The notes below the pieces were generated by a model that saw nothing but the letters and a program-made list of their open reading frames with translations, searched no databases and had not been told where the DNA came from. Shown one piece after another: positions 14,701-26,035 of a stretch of DNA of 64,000 nucleotides. This DNA comes from Flaccisagitta enflata (taxonomy: Eukaryota > Chaetognatha > Sagittoidea > Aphragmophora), in contig OZ231126.1 in NCBI GenBank assembly GCA_965153355.1, positions 22,196,001 through 22,260,000 on the forward strand. The letters are read 5' to 3'. Position numbers and translations under genes: made by a program. Positions within the stretch are counted from its first letter, which is position 1, and the number at the start of each line of letters is the position of its first letter.

Positions 14701-14999
14701 CTCTTTCTCTCTTCTCTATCTCTATCTCTCTTAGTGCTCTCTGTTTCCCATTTCATGCATCAGAGCAGGCACAAAGCATTTTTTCCCCTTGTGCGGTTGA
14801 GTTTGTGCGTGCGTGTGATCATTTTCCCATTCAAGCTTTGTGTGCGTGCACACTTTATCTTTACATTAGGTCATTACATTTTCAGCTCTTTTCGACAAAG
14901 AATTTGTTGACGTAACTAGTTCCTCAAAATGAGGAAGCAAACAAGGCAGCCGATTGCCACATTCAACAAAGCAACGAATCGCCATTCTTTAGTATGATA

Positions 15000-15121
15000 C
15001 AGTTGAACCCCGCTGTAAAGGACTCGCTTTTAAAGGAATTCCGCCGTTAACAGATAATGATTTTTGGTCCCTTCAGCTTGTTTTCTTTTATTTCTTATAA
15101 AGTTGAGCCCCGCTCTAGCGG
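15000..15121. repeat. pogo-like repeat ends, two in direct order
   Basis: CAGTTGAACCCCGCTGTAAA after TA at 15000, and AAGTTGAGCCCCGCTCTAGC at about 15101. These resemble the CAGTTGAACC..CG..ATAACG termini known for pogo/Tigger-type DNA transposons. GGTCCCTTCA inside is shared with the copy at 44690. No opposite-facing end was found, so this is a truncated element. Confidence 0.5.
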
Positions 15122-15243
15122 AAGAAAAGGAAAAGGAGAAAAGGAAGAAGGAAAAGAAGGAAGAGAAAAAAGAGAAAAGAAAAGATAAAAGAAAAAGAAA
15201 AAGGAAAAGAAAAAAGAACAAGAAAAATTAAATATATAGAAAA

Positions 15244-15379
15244 CAAGGCCGGATACACGGCCAATACTGGTGCGGATAGTTGGGCTCTTTTCCTACTCAA
15301 TCATTTCCGGCGGACCAACGAGACCCGATGGACCGACAGACCGGACAAAGCCTCTTATAGAGTTGCGTGTCCACAGCTA
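15244..15379 (-). repeat. Family A repeat (beta subtype)
   Basis: Begins CAAGGCCGGATACACGGCC and ends TCTTATAGAGTTGCGTGTCC, the beta left end read backwards. The hairpin arm is mutated (CCACAGCTAC). Confidence 0.75.
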
Positions 15380-15542
15380 CAAAAGAAGAAAAAGGGCACA
15401 CAAAAATGGAAAAAGAGAGAGGGCATTTTTTTTTAAACCATAAAAAGAAAATTTTCAAATTGAACTATGAATGAAAAAAAAATCTCAACAGGCCAACATT
15501 GGTGCTCCATCTTGCAATTACACACAGACCTACATACAAACT

Positions 15543-15591
15543 CCTTCCTTCCTTCCTTCCTTCCTTCCTTCCTTCCTTCCTTCCTTCCTTA
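15543..15591. repeat. (TTCC)n microsatellite
   Basis: About twelve TTCC units. Confidence 0.95.
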
Positions 15592-15679
15592 CTTCCTTGC
15601 GACTGACTAAGAGACTACAAATGACAAATTTTACTTTAGAAACATCTATTTCACCTTGAAATATCCAAAGAAGTCCCAA

Positions 15680-16739
15680 ATCTAAAAACGTCATGGACGG
15701 ACCATCGGATGGATGGATGGACAGATGCAGATGGATGGATGGACCGACAAAGCAAGATGTAAATGTGTGCACATGACTTAAAATGTATCACCAATCCCAC
15801 TACCATCACACCGATGTAACAATTTAAGGAGAATCTAGGATGAATTTGAAAGTGTTTTTGGTCGTTGAGACCCCCTTTTATCATATCTTTTTGTTTGGTC
15901 AAGATGGTCTGTCGGAAGATTTTCGAGTACAAATCCAGCTGCTCAGAAGAAAATCATAATCAAGAGGCCTGCTCCTGGAAAGACATCAAAAAGGTAAGAA
16001 AAACTCTAAACAACTAAGAGGAAACATTGTAAGAGGCCATTAGCATCAAAAAAGCCAAATAAGAATAAGCAATAGATCAAAGATGTCAACAACATGCAAA
16101 TCCACATTTATCAATATTCTGAAAAGATTTCCGTTGATAACTTGGCTACGATGATCAATGATATGATAGATTTATCAGTGGAATAAAAAATCAATGGAAG
16201 AAAAAGTCATTAAAAGAAAAAATCAATGAAAGAAAGAACGATAGAAAGAATAGATGGAAAAAAAACGATAAGTTGAAAGAAGGAAAGGGAAAAAGGGAAG
16301 AATGAAGGTGGTAAGTAAGAAGGGAAGTAATCAAAAGGAAGAACGTTTGGTAGGTGTAGTATTTCTCATTCTTCATTACAAGGAACGCCTTAAAAAAGAA
16401 ATAAAAAATAAACAAAAAAAAAAACAAAAAAACAGTCATGATTTTTTAATCTCAAAAAGAAAATTATGTAAGTGGATATGGTAACTTTTAAAGTGTTGTC
16501 CCTCCCTGTGTTTTTCAATTTCTTTTTTGGCGGGGGATGTTTTCTGCTTTGATCTGCCCTCATAAGATTCAGATAACTCCATTCGCATATCTTTTTGCAA
16601 ACGTGAGCAATTCTTGAGAGAGACATAAAAAAGAAATCAAATTTTCCCTGCGACTTTTTGTTGGTATGGTATGATAGATGGACTCATGCTATTACTAATC
16701 AAGATTTTACTTTTTAAACACTTTTCAACATGAGAATTA
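15680..16739. other. A-rich stretch, no supported gene
   Basis: Contains GGATGGATGG at about 15708-15745 with GACCGACAAAGC, a likely family A remnant, then AT-rich DNA without recognisable features. Confidence 0.4.
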
Positions 16740-16764
16740 CAGACAGACAGACAGACAGACAGAC

Positions 16765-16819
<55 letters not shown>
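16740..16819. repeat. (CAGA)n microsatellite
   Basis: Twenty CAGA units with one CA insertion near 16765. Confidence 0.95.
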
Positions 16820-16822
<3 letters not shown>

Positions 16823-16844
16823 AATGGGATGGATGTATGGACAG

Positions 16845-16920
16845 TAGAGTCGGCTCAATTTGGGCATTCGAATGAAACACTATTTCCAAGGACTTTTCAT
16901 GTTCCATTTGCATAGTCAAA
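16845..16920. repeat. Dispersed repeat shared with 26650-26745 (inverted)
   Basis: CAATTTGGGCATTCGAATGA through TTTCATGTTCCATTTGCATA matches, in inverse order and orientation, the segment at 26650-26745. It probably belongs to an unnamed interspersed element. Confidence 0.5.
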
Positions 16921-17863
16921 TTCCAGTCTCATTGGAAAATCGATTTGGACTCGATTAATGCTCTATTTGTATAGATTTGATAGTAGTAGTCATGAGAGAA
17001 ATTTCTTCCATAGACATTCTATACAACTAACGCGTTGATTACGGAATGCCTAGATCCAAATCGACTTTCCAATCACAGTAACTCTTTTCCTTGAAAAAAC
17101 GACATTAGTTATTCTACCACTCTTTTTCTTCGGCGCCATTCTCTGGATAATTAAAATCGCGTTTTTGGGTCTCTTTGACCAACTTCTAAAGCCTCATTTA
17201 AAGATGCGAGCTTGATTAAAGGTGATTCGTCATGAACGGCTTTGGTCTTGTACCTCCTTGTCAGTTGCATTATGCCAGTAAGCTTGTAAGTGAATGATAG
17301 TGGATTTACCATTGACAGCTAGAACGAGCCTAAGAGTGAGAGGATCAGATCTTTGCATGCGAGGAACGGAGGAAGTGAGGGCCTATGAGACCATCGCATT
17401 ATGGAAAGGCCACTTAAGGCGTGTTTCTAGTGATGACCAAAAACACGTTTGTCCCCGTGAAACGCGTTTGCAGCGTGAACACATATTCAAGAATTTCAAG
17501 TGTCCCACGAGGGAGTGAGGGAAGTGAGTGTGCAAGCAGAGCGCTGCAGAGCGAGTGAGAGGAGTGAGTGGTGTGAGCGAAGGAACGTAGCGAGGGACTG
17601 AGTGAGCGAGGGACTGAGTGGCCCATTAAAAATGCAATTGTCATTAACTAGAAATGCCCCTTTAGTCATTCAATGTTTGTTTGCTCGCTCCGTTCCTGGG
17701 CTCATTCTGTGTTCACGTTGTACATGTGTTGAACAGGATTAATCGCGTTTATTGTTGTCACTAGAAATACACCCTAAGAGTGACCGACTCTTAAGATTTC
17801 ATCAAGCGTTCAACAAAAAATTGTCGTTCTGTCTGCCAATTGACGGCTGGTAATCCATGTTTC
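16921..17863. other. Unique stretch, no supported gene
   Basis: GAGTGAG-rich patch at about 17515-17625; otherwise no signal recognised. Confidence 0.4.
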
Positions 17864-18002
17864 AGTTGTGTACACGCGACTTTAGAACTTGCTGAGTCAG
17901 TCGGCCGGTCAGTCTGAACCAAAAAAAATGTGAGCGTTTTTTCGCTGTTCCCCTCCTGCCCACCCGTCTGTAACTGGAGGGGGGGGAGTGTATTTGGCCT
18001 TG
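17864..18002 (+). repeat. Family A repeat, diverged short copy
   Basis: AGTTGTGTACACGCGACT start with imperfect hairpin, GTCGGCCGGTCAGTC core, CCTCCTGCCCACCCGTCTGT, then GTGTATTTGGCCTTG. Left and right ends are mutated. Confidence 0.65.
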
Positions 18003-18622
18003 TTTTATTTTTTGGCATCTAGGGTCGTAATTGCAATACATCTTGCCTAAATTCTTAGGAGGCCCCCTACATCCCAGTTGCTGCCCATCCATGCATGACA
18101 TATGATGTTGTGTATCCTGCCTCATTTTTAACGCGTGCTCGCATCCTTATAAGAGTCCAACTTCATCAGTCAGTATCAAATTGTGTATAAACGTCACACT
18201 GTTCACGAATCGCAACTAAAAATGCACGGAAATTGGGGGCTTAAAGTATGTTCCTGAATCTAGTAGGAAAATTTAGCCATCTGTCCGACCACAAATTGCC
18301 TATCATCTGCCCTTAAGTTATTCATTCATCATTCATTAATAGCTCATCGATCAAAGGACGTTGCAAGAGTAACCAAAGGGGCTTTGCGTAACATTTCAAT
18401 CATTATTAAAGAATCACACGCACACAATTCATTATGTGATGAACGATGGGCATACCAATGGACGAGCTAACAAACACATCAACGGATTTCAAATGTCATA
18501 GCAACTGAATTGCTGCAGATTTTTGTATAACTCAAAAATAGAATTCTAACGCATTATAAAATCAACATCTTGATCATGTCTGTATTGCAATGACTGTGTT
18601 TTCCTTACAGCCATTTGTTTTT
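18003..18622. other. Unique stretch, no supported gene
   Basis: Nothing recognised apart from a short GCCCCCTACATCCCAGTTGC segment at 18062 that resembles the family A right half. Confidence 0.35.
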
Positions 18623-18739
18623 AGGTGCGACAAAGCACCTCTATAACAGGCTGTGTCCTTCGGTCGGTTGGTCGGTCTGTTGGGTAACGCATTCGTTCGA
18701 CGATCCACATGTCGCACCTTATTGGCCTACTTGGCCTTG
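18623..18739 (+). repeat. Family A repeat (gamma subtype)
   Basis: Left hairpin AGGTGCGACAAAGCACCT, then CTATAACAGGCTGTGTCC, a short GGTCGGTTGGTCGGTC core, TGTCGCACCT near the right end (complementary to the left AGGTGCGACA at 10 of 10), and the terminal hairpin GGCCTACTTGGCC before TTG. At 117 bp it is the most compact full copy and shows all conserved parts. Confidence 0.85.
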
Positions 18740-18954
18740 TTTGTTTGCTGCCTCTAATTTAAAAGAAAATACGCGTCAGTGTAACTTCATAAAGGAATGC
18801 ATTTTTCTACTTAAAAGATTAATCTTTTAACAAAATAAATTATTAATCCATTTTATTTCAAGCAGAAAAGCGTGAATAACGCTTGTATAACACCAGAATT
18901 GTAAAAAAGAGTGAAGTTCTCCGCTGTTTTAATTTCGTTGCTGTTGAGAGACAC

Positions 18955-18956
<2 letters not shown>

Positions 18957-19024
<68 letters not shown>
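18957..19024. repeat. (GA)n microsatellite
   Basis: About 33 GA units. Confidence 0.95.
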
Positions 19025-19027
<3 letters not shown>

Positions 19028-19060
19028 AGAGAGTTTGCAGGTGTGTTTGTAGCAGATCTT

Positions 19061-19276
19061 TCACTGTCCAAAGTTAGACGTTGCCCTTGGCATACGTAGG
19101 CCATAGCATCGCAACGTCCGCTTCTTTCTTCCGATGTCTCCGCGCGACTCTTCTGCTTCTCGATATTTGTCTTTGGACTTGCTGGCATCTTTCTCGATCG
19201 ACAATTCGTCATCCCAACCAGGCAGAGAGCGTCCTTCAAGTCGCGTTGGTTGTAGGGAGGGGAGGATTGCACTAAG
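19061..19276 (-). other. Possible minus-strand exon, frame uncertain
   Basis: Two overlapping minus frames are open. One reads WDDELSIEKDASKSKDKYRE, rich in charged residues; the other reads PKTNIEKQKSRAETSEER. A donor-like GTATGC follows GCCTAC near 19095. No good acceptor is visible on the upstream side. It lies about 1.9 kb downstream, on the same strand, of the better-supported exon at 21145-21291, so both could belong to one gene. I cannot choose the frame. Confidence 0.25.
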
Positions 19277-20227
19277 GGCCACAGATTGCGCTAGATAGCT
19301 CCTTGGGTATTTTGGTGAAAATTTTCATCTCTGCTATATGGCTCAAACTAAGTGGAATAGTCATGGTAGCACTTGAGCATATATTACCGGTCCATATGAC
19401 AGGTTTTATGGCAATTTAGAGTGAAAAAAGGCGACCTAAATGGATATTACTACGAAAAATGCTAAATTTCAAGAAAAATCAATGAATTTTTTGGATTATC
19501 TGTTAAGATTACAAAAAGCTCATGATATCTTCAATATTGGATTGGATTCCTTCATTAATGTTTAAATGTCTGGAAAAATTCAAAAAATCATTATTTTTTA
19601 CATTTTTAGCACTATTGAATTAGTCTACTATTAATACATATTTGACCTGATTTGCATGCTTTTATTGCCCTATAAATAAAAAAAATCGCACAAGGACGCA
19701 CAATGAGCGACCTATGCAAAAATGTAGTTCAAGGGGTCCCGAATCCAGAATGCTATGGCTCAAGCGGGCCTTCGACGTCCAAATTGCGATTTTCTTGGCC
19801 TAAAATGGACAAGTAATAATGTGGATAAAAGTAAAAATCTATATTTGATTGAAAAAAAAATGAGTAAAATGAGCTAAACGAGCAAAAAAAAGATTTTTTT
19901 TGAGCACCTGATTAAGGAATCTTATTGAACAAATACAAAAATTTAATAGATTTGGTCAAAACATTGGATAATTTAAAAACTAAATGTAAGCGAGTTTAGC
20001 AGTATTTTTCACTCTAATTTCTCATATTTCTCTTCTTTTGTACTCAAAGCTCATAAAGCTCTGAATACAATAGAAATGAGTCAATATTGGGTATAAATGG
20101 TTTCACAACATCTGAAAATATGCAAAAAAATGCTTTTCACTCTCTATGTTTCATAAGAAAGAATGAAATGGAAAAGATGTAATGTTAATTCCCAATGAGC
20201 CACCTAGCGCACAATGCAGCCCACAGT
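19277..20227. mobile_element. Fold-back element, diverged
   Basis: The ends are imperfect inverse complements: GCGCTAGATAGCTCCTTGGG on the left and the reverse of GCGCTAGGTGGCTCATTGGG on the right. The interior is AT-rich with weaker inverted similarity (TTAGAGTGAAAAA near 19418 and its inverse near 20010). No coding content. Confidence 0.45.
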
Positions 20228-20363
20228 GGATTGGGAAGAGAAAGAGAGGAGAGACGAGATACTTTGTCCATTCTTTTTCCTTGGTTGTAAAGGAAGAAAC
20301 GAAGGAAAAATAGAAGGAGAAGGAGCAGCAGCAGCAGAGGAAGAAGAGGAAGAAGAAGAACAA

Positions 20364-20512
20364 CAAGGCCGGATACACGGCCACCAGTTGCGGACGGATG
20401 GGCAGGGGCGGAAATGCGCGTTTTCCCACTTTTCAATTTGAGCGTGACGGACCAACCGACGGACCGATGGACGGACGGACAAAACCTCTTATAGAGTTGC
20501 GTGTCCGCAACT
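20364..20512 (-). repeat. Family A repeat (beta subtype), full copy
   Basis: Read in family orientation: hairpin AGTTGCGGACACGCAACT, CTATAAGAGG, TCCG core, GTCCGCAACT (10 of 10 complementary to the left AGTTGCGGAC), then GGCCGTGTATCCGGCCTTG. It sits inside a GAAGAA-rich tract (flanks AGAAGAACAA and AAAAAGAAGAAG). Confidence 0.88.
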
Positions 20513-20608
20513 AAAAAGAAGAAGAAAAAGAAGATCATGAAGAAGATCATGTTGTTGTCTTAGTCACTATGCAACTATGCGAAGACACAATCCCGATTCT
20601 GTTAAAAA

Positions 20609-21008
20609 CAAGCCCAAGAGGGCAACAGTCGCGTGCATCTGGAAATAACAAACAAAAGAGCAAAAACATGTTTAAATGTTAGAAATGTTAAAAAATGTTA
20701 AAAAATGTAAAAACTGTTAGAGAATGTTAAAATATATTCAAAAAATGTTAAAAATGTCAAAAAATGTTAAAAAATGTTAAAAAATGCAAAAAGATGTTAA
20801 AAAAAATCTAAAAATGTTGAAAATGTTAAAAGAGCTAAAATGTTAAAAAATATCAAAAAATGTTAAAAAATATTAAAAAATATTAAAAAATTTAAAAAGT
20901 GCTAAAAAATGTTAAAAACCGTTAAAAACATTCAAAATTTTAAAAATGTTACGGAGGGAAGGACGGACCGACCGACAGAGCCAGGTGTAGAGTCACGTGC
21001 ACGCGACT
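20609..21008 (-). repeat. Family A repeat (epsilon subtype) with TGTTAAAAA array
   Basis: Left end AGTCGCGTGCACGTGACT, right end GCACGCGACTGTT followed by the hairpin GCCCTCTTGGGC and TTG. The left decamer is 10 of 10 complementary to the right motif. About 290 bp of the interior is a degenerate tandem array of AAAAATGTTA units replacing most of the TCCG tract. Confidence 0.8.
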
Positions 21009-21144
21009 AAAAAACACAACAACCACAACAACAACAAAAACAACTACAACAACAACATAAACAACTAAAAGTAGTATACTCTATGATGTCACTCACATGC
21101 AACAGCGCTTCATTTCCTGTTCGGCCTTTTCGACTTTTTCCTAC

Positions 21145-21291
21145 ATGACATTGAGCCTTCAAGCCTTCAAGCTTCTGCAGCTTCTCGTCGACGTAAGCGC
21201 GTCTTTCGTGCTTCTCAGACTCCTGATTCTTTAAAGTGGAAGCATTATTGACGCGGAGATCCATCACTTGTTTGCAGAGGGTCTCGTTGTC
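21145..21291 (-). CDS. Possible internal exon encoding a coiled-coil segment
   Basis: Open minus-strand segment of exactly 49 codons, DNETLCKQVMDLRVNN to KLQKLEGLKAQCH, bounded by an acceptor with a good pyrimidine tract (CCGTTTTTCCGTCTCTCAG ending at 21292) and a donor-like GTAGGA beginning at 21144. Both boundaries are phase 0. Composition is rich in Lys, Glu, Gln and Leu with some heptad spacing, suggesting a coiled coil. I do not recognise the family. It lies between a family A repeat and a TA-flanked fold-back element, so neighbouring exons may be outside recognition or missing. The alternative is a chance open segment. Confidence 0.4.
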
Positions 21292-21376
21292 CTGAGAGAC
21301 GGAAAAACGGCAAAGATGTCTTACAGTGACACGGATGTTACACTACATAATATTGTAGGATAAACGTCATCGAACT

Positions 21377-21467
21377 TTGTTCTTTCTTTCTCTCTTTCTT
21401 TCTCTCTTTCTTTCTCTCTTTCTTTCTCTCTTTCTCTCTTTCTCTCTTTCTCTCTTTCTCTCTTTCT

Positions 21468-21511
<44 letters not shown>

Positions 21512-21520
21512 TTTTTCTTC
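21377..21520. repeat. (CTTT)n microsatellite
   Basis: CTTTCTTTCTCT alternation passing into pure CTTT. Confidence 0.95.
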
Positions 21521-22440
21521 TGTTCTTTCTCTTTGGTTTTTTTTCTTTTATTTCTTTGTTTCGTTGTTTTATTTTATTACAGGGTATTTCACATCAAATT
21601 ACACCAAAGAAAACATTGCCATCTGAGAATGGAATATAGTAGATCAATTTTGAAAGTAGTTTTAAACAGAAAATTAGTTTCAATTTCTTGTCACTAAGTT
21701 TTATAGAGCTGAGTTGAGAATTCTGTTCTCCATATCAATTCAAAGTAAACTTTCCTGGAAGAAATCTCCCGCACGGCATTATACGTTTACCGCCATTGAG
21801 ACGCATTAATCTTTCAATATGCATTTTTATGAGTTAACATAGTGCGAAAAAAAAAAATAAAAACACCATCAGACTCACAAGAAACAGCTTATCTTTAATT
21901 ACGGCAATGTTGCATAGTAATGAAAAAATCAGAATAAGCATGAGACAGAGTTTAAAGTGTTTTTTAGTTAAAATGGGCTTTTTTCCTTACATAACTAACG
22001 ATTTTCAAATTGGCGCTGTGTCTTTGATCTTGATATTTTCAAAAATATGTCGCTAAAAATGAGAACAAAAATATCTGACGATTCATTGAGCAAAATTTTG
22101 TTTTTTTCCTATAAGAAAGTACAAAACATCATTAGAAATAAGCAAAATATTAAAACATTCATTTGGCCACTTTCGAATTCCAGAAAATCACTGGAAATGA
22201 ATGTATATGTTCACATGATATAACTTTACATAATACCAAACGCTCAGCCCACTCCTAGCTGTCGCATAGCGTCGCAAGCCTGTCGAATGCAACACTATCA
22301 CTCAAATAGTCAGTGAATGCACAAACTAAGACCTAACTTTAAATTTAGTCAGCCGCTTTTACTAACCCCTCTGTCGTGTATGTGAATGCCTCTCTGTTTG
22401 TCTCAATTTGTCAGTCTGTCTGTCAGACTTTCTGTTTCTC

Positions 22441-22501
<61 letters not shown>

Positions 22502-22577
22502 TTGGGTCCGGAATTCTCCTCTCTTTCTCACCCACTCACTCACTCACTCACTCACTCACTCACTCACTCACTCACTC
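22441..22577. repeat. (CT)n and (CACT)n microsatellites
   Basis: CT repeat to about 22498, short unique sequence, then CACT repeat (22530-22577). Both lie inside the 3.1-kb element and just before its first nested fold-back. Confidence 0.95.
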
Positions 22578-22617
22578 TCTCTCCTTTATTTGAAGTCAGA
22601 GTCGGAATCCCGTTTTA

Positions 22618-23208
22618 CTATCTTAGAAATAAAAAAGTTTCTGCACATTTACCTTTATATCTCCAACTAGAATCAAAAAATCATAAAAAAATCAGTGAGA
22701 TTATTAAAGCACTTCAAATTTGCAAGCAATCTACACAAACCGCATCTCTCTAGCTCAATCCATTAAAAAGTTATTCAACTTTGAATGAAATGTTTCAATT
22801 TTGCATTTGCCATTTCTATACAATCTTGAAATGATAACACTTATTTTTCTTTATAGCATGTCTAAACGCATTGAGCTAGACAGATGCAGTTTGCATAGAC
22901 TGCTTGCAAATTTGAAGAGCTACATTTATGTCACCAATTTTCTTATGATTTGTTGAATCCCTTTGGCGCTATAAATGTAAACGTAGCAAAAGAAAACATC
23001 AAGAAAATTGCTAGAAAAGTCAGGAATGCCATTACTACAGAGAACTTAGAGAGGCTGTGCAAACTACTTCCCTGATGAATGGCGGCAGTGATTTAGTCAA
23101 AAGGGGGCTAAAATTAAGTATTCATGGATTTGCAATTGATTTGTGCTCATTTTTAAGTCAATAAATGAACTAATACTACAGGTGGAAACTTTTTTATTTC
23201 TAAGATAG
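22618..23208. mobile_element. Nested TA-flanked fold-back element (591 bp)
   Basis: Termini CTATCTTAGAAATAAAAAAG are identical over 24 bp in inverted orientation, and both are flanked by TA. Inner arms stay similar, for example AAATTTGCAAGCAATCTACA on the left against the inverse of AAATTTGCAAGCAGTCTATG on the right. No coding content; MITE-like. Confidence 0.75.
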
Positions 23209-23456
23209 TAATGCGACTTTGAACAATACCCTGAATTTTCAAATTGAAAAAGAGTTTCCATCCTGTTACCATCGATAAAAAAAATGGCGGTAAAATTTCC
23301 GAGGGTAGGACTTATGATCAGGAGTAAGATTTTCAATCTCGGTTTTGCCAAAAAGTCATGGTTTTAACGTCTTTCACCTGATTTTCAACAAGGAATCCAA
23401 AAATCGCAGCCTCGAGGGCCTTAGAGAACGTATTAAAGATCTTTTAGGAAAGCTTA

Positions 23457-24209
23457 CAGGGCATTCAATCTCATTTGACACGAAAGGAACCTTTATTGTG
23501 CTAAAACTATTTGACTTTTCATTTCAGTTTGATTTTTTTCTCATAAAAGCACTATACTGTGACCCGTTTTTTGTATCAAATTTTCATAGGAGTGAGTCTT
23601 GAAATTCAGCAGAAATCCATGTTTGAAGTTATGCAGTAAATTCAAGAAAAAAAGGCGGTTTTCTTTCATATTTTGACTTAAAAATTGCATAAAATTCAAT
23701 GTGTTTTAAACTTCAAGTAATAAATGCTAAAACCTCAATATTAGAAATAGCCAGGTTTTATCACAGAACAGTGAACTTTAGGCAAATACTATCAAAATTT
23801 TGACAAAAATCTTACAAAAACCTAATCAAAGATTGTTTTTTCTTTTAATAAGAAAAAAAATGGTTGATCAAGATGAAATTTTAAAGAATTGTTTTTTTCA
23901 AATACAAAAACTACATGAAAGTCTCATGATTGTGGACCAATCTCACATCTGTAGAGTTAAAAGCGTTTGAAATGAGAGCAGTTTAAAGATGAAAGGTCAG
24001 AACCACAAAGTCAAACAAAACCTCCCATCTCATTATGACATCTTTCCTAAAATGGTCATCTCTAAACTAATTATTTGATACCATGAGAAATTTGGACACA
24101 AAAAACGTCATATGTAGTTCTTCAAGGAGAAAAAAAAATCAAATTGAAAAGTTGATTTGTTTTTGCACAGCATAGGTTCTTTTCGTGTCAAATGAGATTG
24201 AAGACCCTG
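23457..24209. mobile_element. Nested TA-flanked fold-back element (753 bp)
   Basis: Left end CAGGGCATTCAATCTCATTT and inverted right end CAGGGTCTTCAATCTCATTT, both next to TA. The match continues through GACACGAAA(A/G)GAACC. MITE-like, without a coding frame. Confidence 0.75.
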
Positions 24210-24927
24210 TATTCAAAGTTATTCAGATTTCAGAGTTTTGGAGACTAAGTATAGTGTGAAATATTTGTCAAATAATACACAGAAAGAAACTTTGCATCAG
24301 TGCTATTGAAATTTCAATCAATCCTTCTGGTCTAATATTATGACTTCGACTAAATACATGAAAATTTGAAGTGAGAAGACTAAAAAAATTTGTTCAAAAA
24401 AAATCAGTTTTGATATTCTTTTGTTACTAGACTAAAAATTGACTAAACTTTAATTTGAGTTGGTGATCAAAATTAACCACAATTTTTACATAAAGAATTG
24501 GAACTATTTGAATTGGAAATTGAATTGGAATAGAATTAAATAAAATTGAATTAGAAATTTTATTCAAAGAATTTAAAATATTTTTCTGCATAAAACTTCT
24601 TTTATATTGAATTATATGATTAAAAGTCAAATTGCAACATTTTCTTTCATGTAATTTGATGTGAAACAGCCTGTATCTTATCTTTCTGCCACTCTGATTG
24701 ACTTTCTTTTTTCTCCCTTTCTCTCTCTCTTTCTCTTTCATCCTTTCGTTTTTTCTTTATTTCTCCTTTTTTCTTTTTTCGTTCGTTCGTTCGTTTGTTT
24801 GTTCGTTCGTTCATTCGCTCTCGCTCTCGCTCTCTCTCTCTTACGTGTCGACATATTGCTTTGATCGCGTCTTCGTGGCCTTACAAGCATTTTTTTCCTT
24901 CAGGCGCTTCCTTTGCAATATCGTTTA

Positions 24928-25569
24928 CTGGATCATCCCACTGTCCGCCAGAACACGGAATGAGTTGACTTGAAATGATCGTCTACAACTCTGATAGGTT
25001 TTGAGTCATTGTAGTTTGTACTATGCAAATCTAAAAGAAACTAAATCACATTTGGGGCGCTTTTTGAAATATATGCAAAAAATAGTATATATCTGGTACA
25101 TTTTCATCATCTTAACTCTTTGTGATGATTTATTTTAGTATTTTTGACGCAGATCTCTGGACTCAGTGGGTAGCTTGCGGTTTTGTTTGATATGTCACAC
25201 TATATACTTTTGAAAAAGAAGTAAAAGTTTATCTTTTTATAAAATCATTAAAAATGAATGTATTTTATAGCAATATGATGAAAAAATTAACTTTTTATTT
25301 CTTTTTCAAAACTATATAGTGTGAATCAAACCGAGAACATAACATAGATTAGTCAAATCATGATCAAAAAATACCAGAAAAAAATCTACAAAAGTTATGA
25401 TGAAAAAATAATAAATTTACCATTTTTGCATATATTTCAAGCGCCCCAAAAAAGTGATTTAGTTTCCTTTAGATTCATATTGTACACACTACAATGACCC
25501 AAAAACTATCAAAATTAGAAACGATCATTCTACCTTAACTCATTCCGTGTTTTGGCTGGTAGTGATCCG
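24928..25569. mobile_element. TA-flanked fold-back element (642 bp)
   Basis: Two arms of about 300 bp pair along nearly their whole length around a centre at 25249: AACACGGAATGAGTT, GGGTCATTGTAGT, AAACTAAATCAC and GGGGCGCTT blocks recur inverted. Outer ends CTGGATCA and CGGATCA abut TA. No open frame. Confidence 0.75.
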
Positions 25570-25599
25570 TACGTTGCTGTTCCGATTCTTCATCATCCG

Positions 25600-25985
25600 T
25601 TCCGCTAAAAGTGTCTCTTCTTCGTTCTTCGGCGACGGGTGAAAAGGAACGACGCATTCCTTTCTCCAAATGAGATTTCCGGTTCCTTCACCGGCGCTGT
25701 GCTTCTCTCCGCCACGTTCTGCTCGATTGGCGTTGTCTTCTTCATCGGCGCCACTCTTTCTTCCATTTTTGCCATGTTTCTCTCCGTCTTTGCCACATTC
25801 GGTGCGATTGGCGTCTTATTCCTCTCCATCAGCGCCGATCGCGCTCTTCATCGCATCCGCGCTGCACGTACATCTGTTCCCGCAATTGGTGTCGTTTTCT
25901 TTGCCATCATCGCCGTTTTTCCTCCCATTGATACTTTCAGCTTCATCCTCAGCTCCGTCTGTTCCTCTGTGTCGGGTTCAACCCG
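25600..25985. other. GC-balanced block with coding-like internal repeats
   Basis: The minus strand shows three related segments (MAKKTTPIAGTD, MERNKTPIAPNVA, MKKTTPIEQNVAE) about 95-110 bp apart, the last two in one open frame of about 75 codons but interrupted by a stop before the first. The plus strand is open in a hydrophobic frame. Composition differs from the AT-rich surroundings. It may be an exon remnant with internal repeats or a minisatellite; I cannot assign a function. Confidence 0.3.
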
Positions 25986-25996
25986 ATGTCATTATC

Positions 25997-25997
25997 G

Positions 25998-26035
<38 letters not shown>

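Larger units (their letters stand above)
21580..24673. mobile_element. Large TA-flanked inverted-repeat element (3.1 kb)
   Basis: Ends are CAGGGTATTTCACATCAAAT and, inverted, CAGGCTGTTTCACATCAAAT; the inverted match runs 24 bp with two differences. Both ends abut TA (21578-21579 and 24674-24675), the target duplicated by Tc1/mariner-type elements. No transposase frame is visible. Two further TA-flanked fold-back elements lie inside (22618-23208 and 23457-24209), which accounts for much of the length. The remaining interior is AT-rich and uninformative. Confidence 0.65.
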
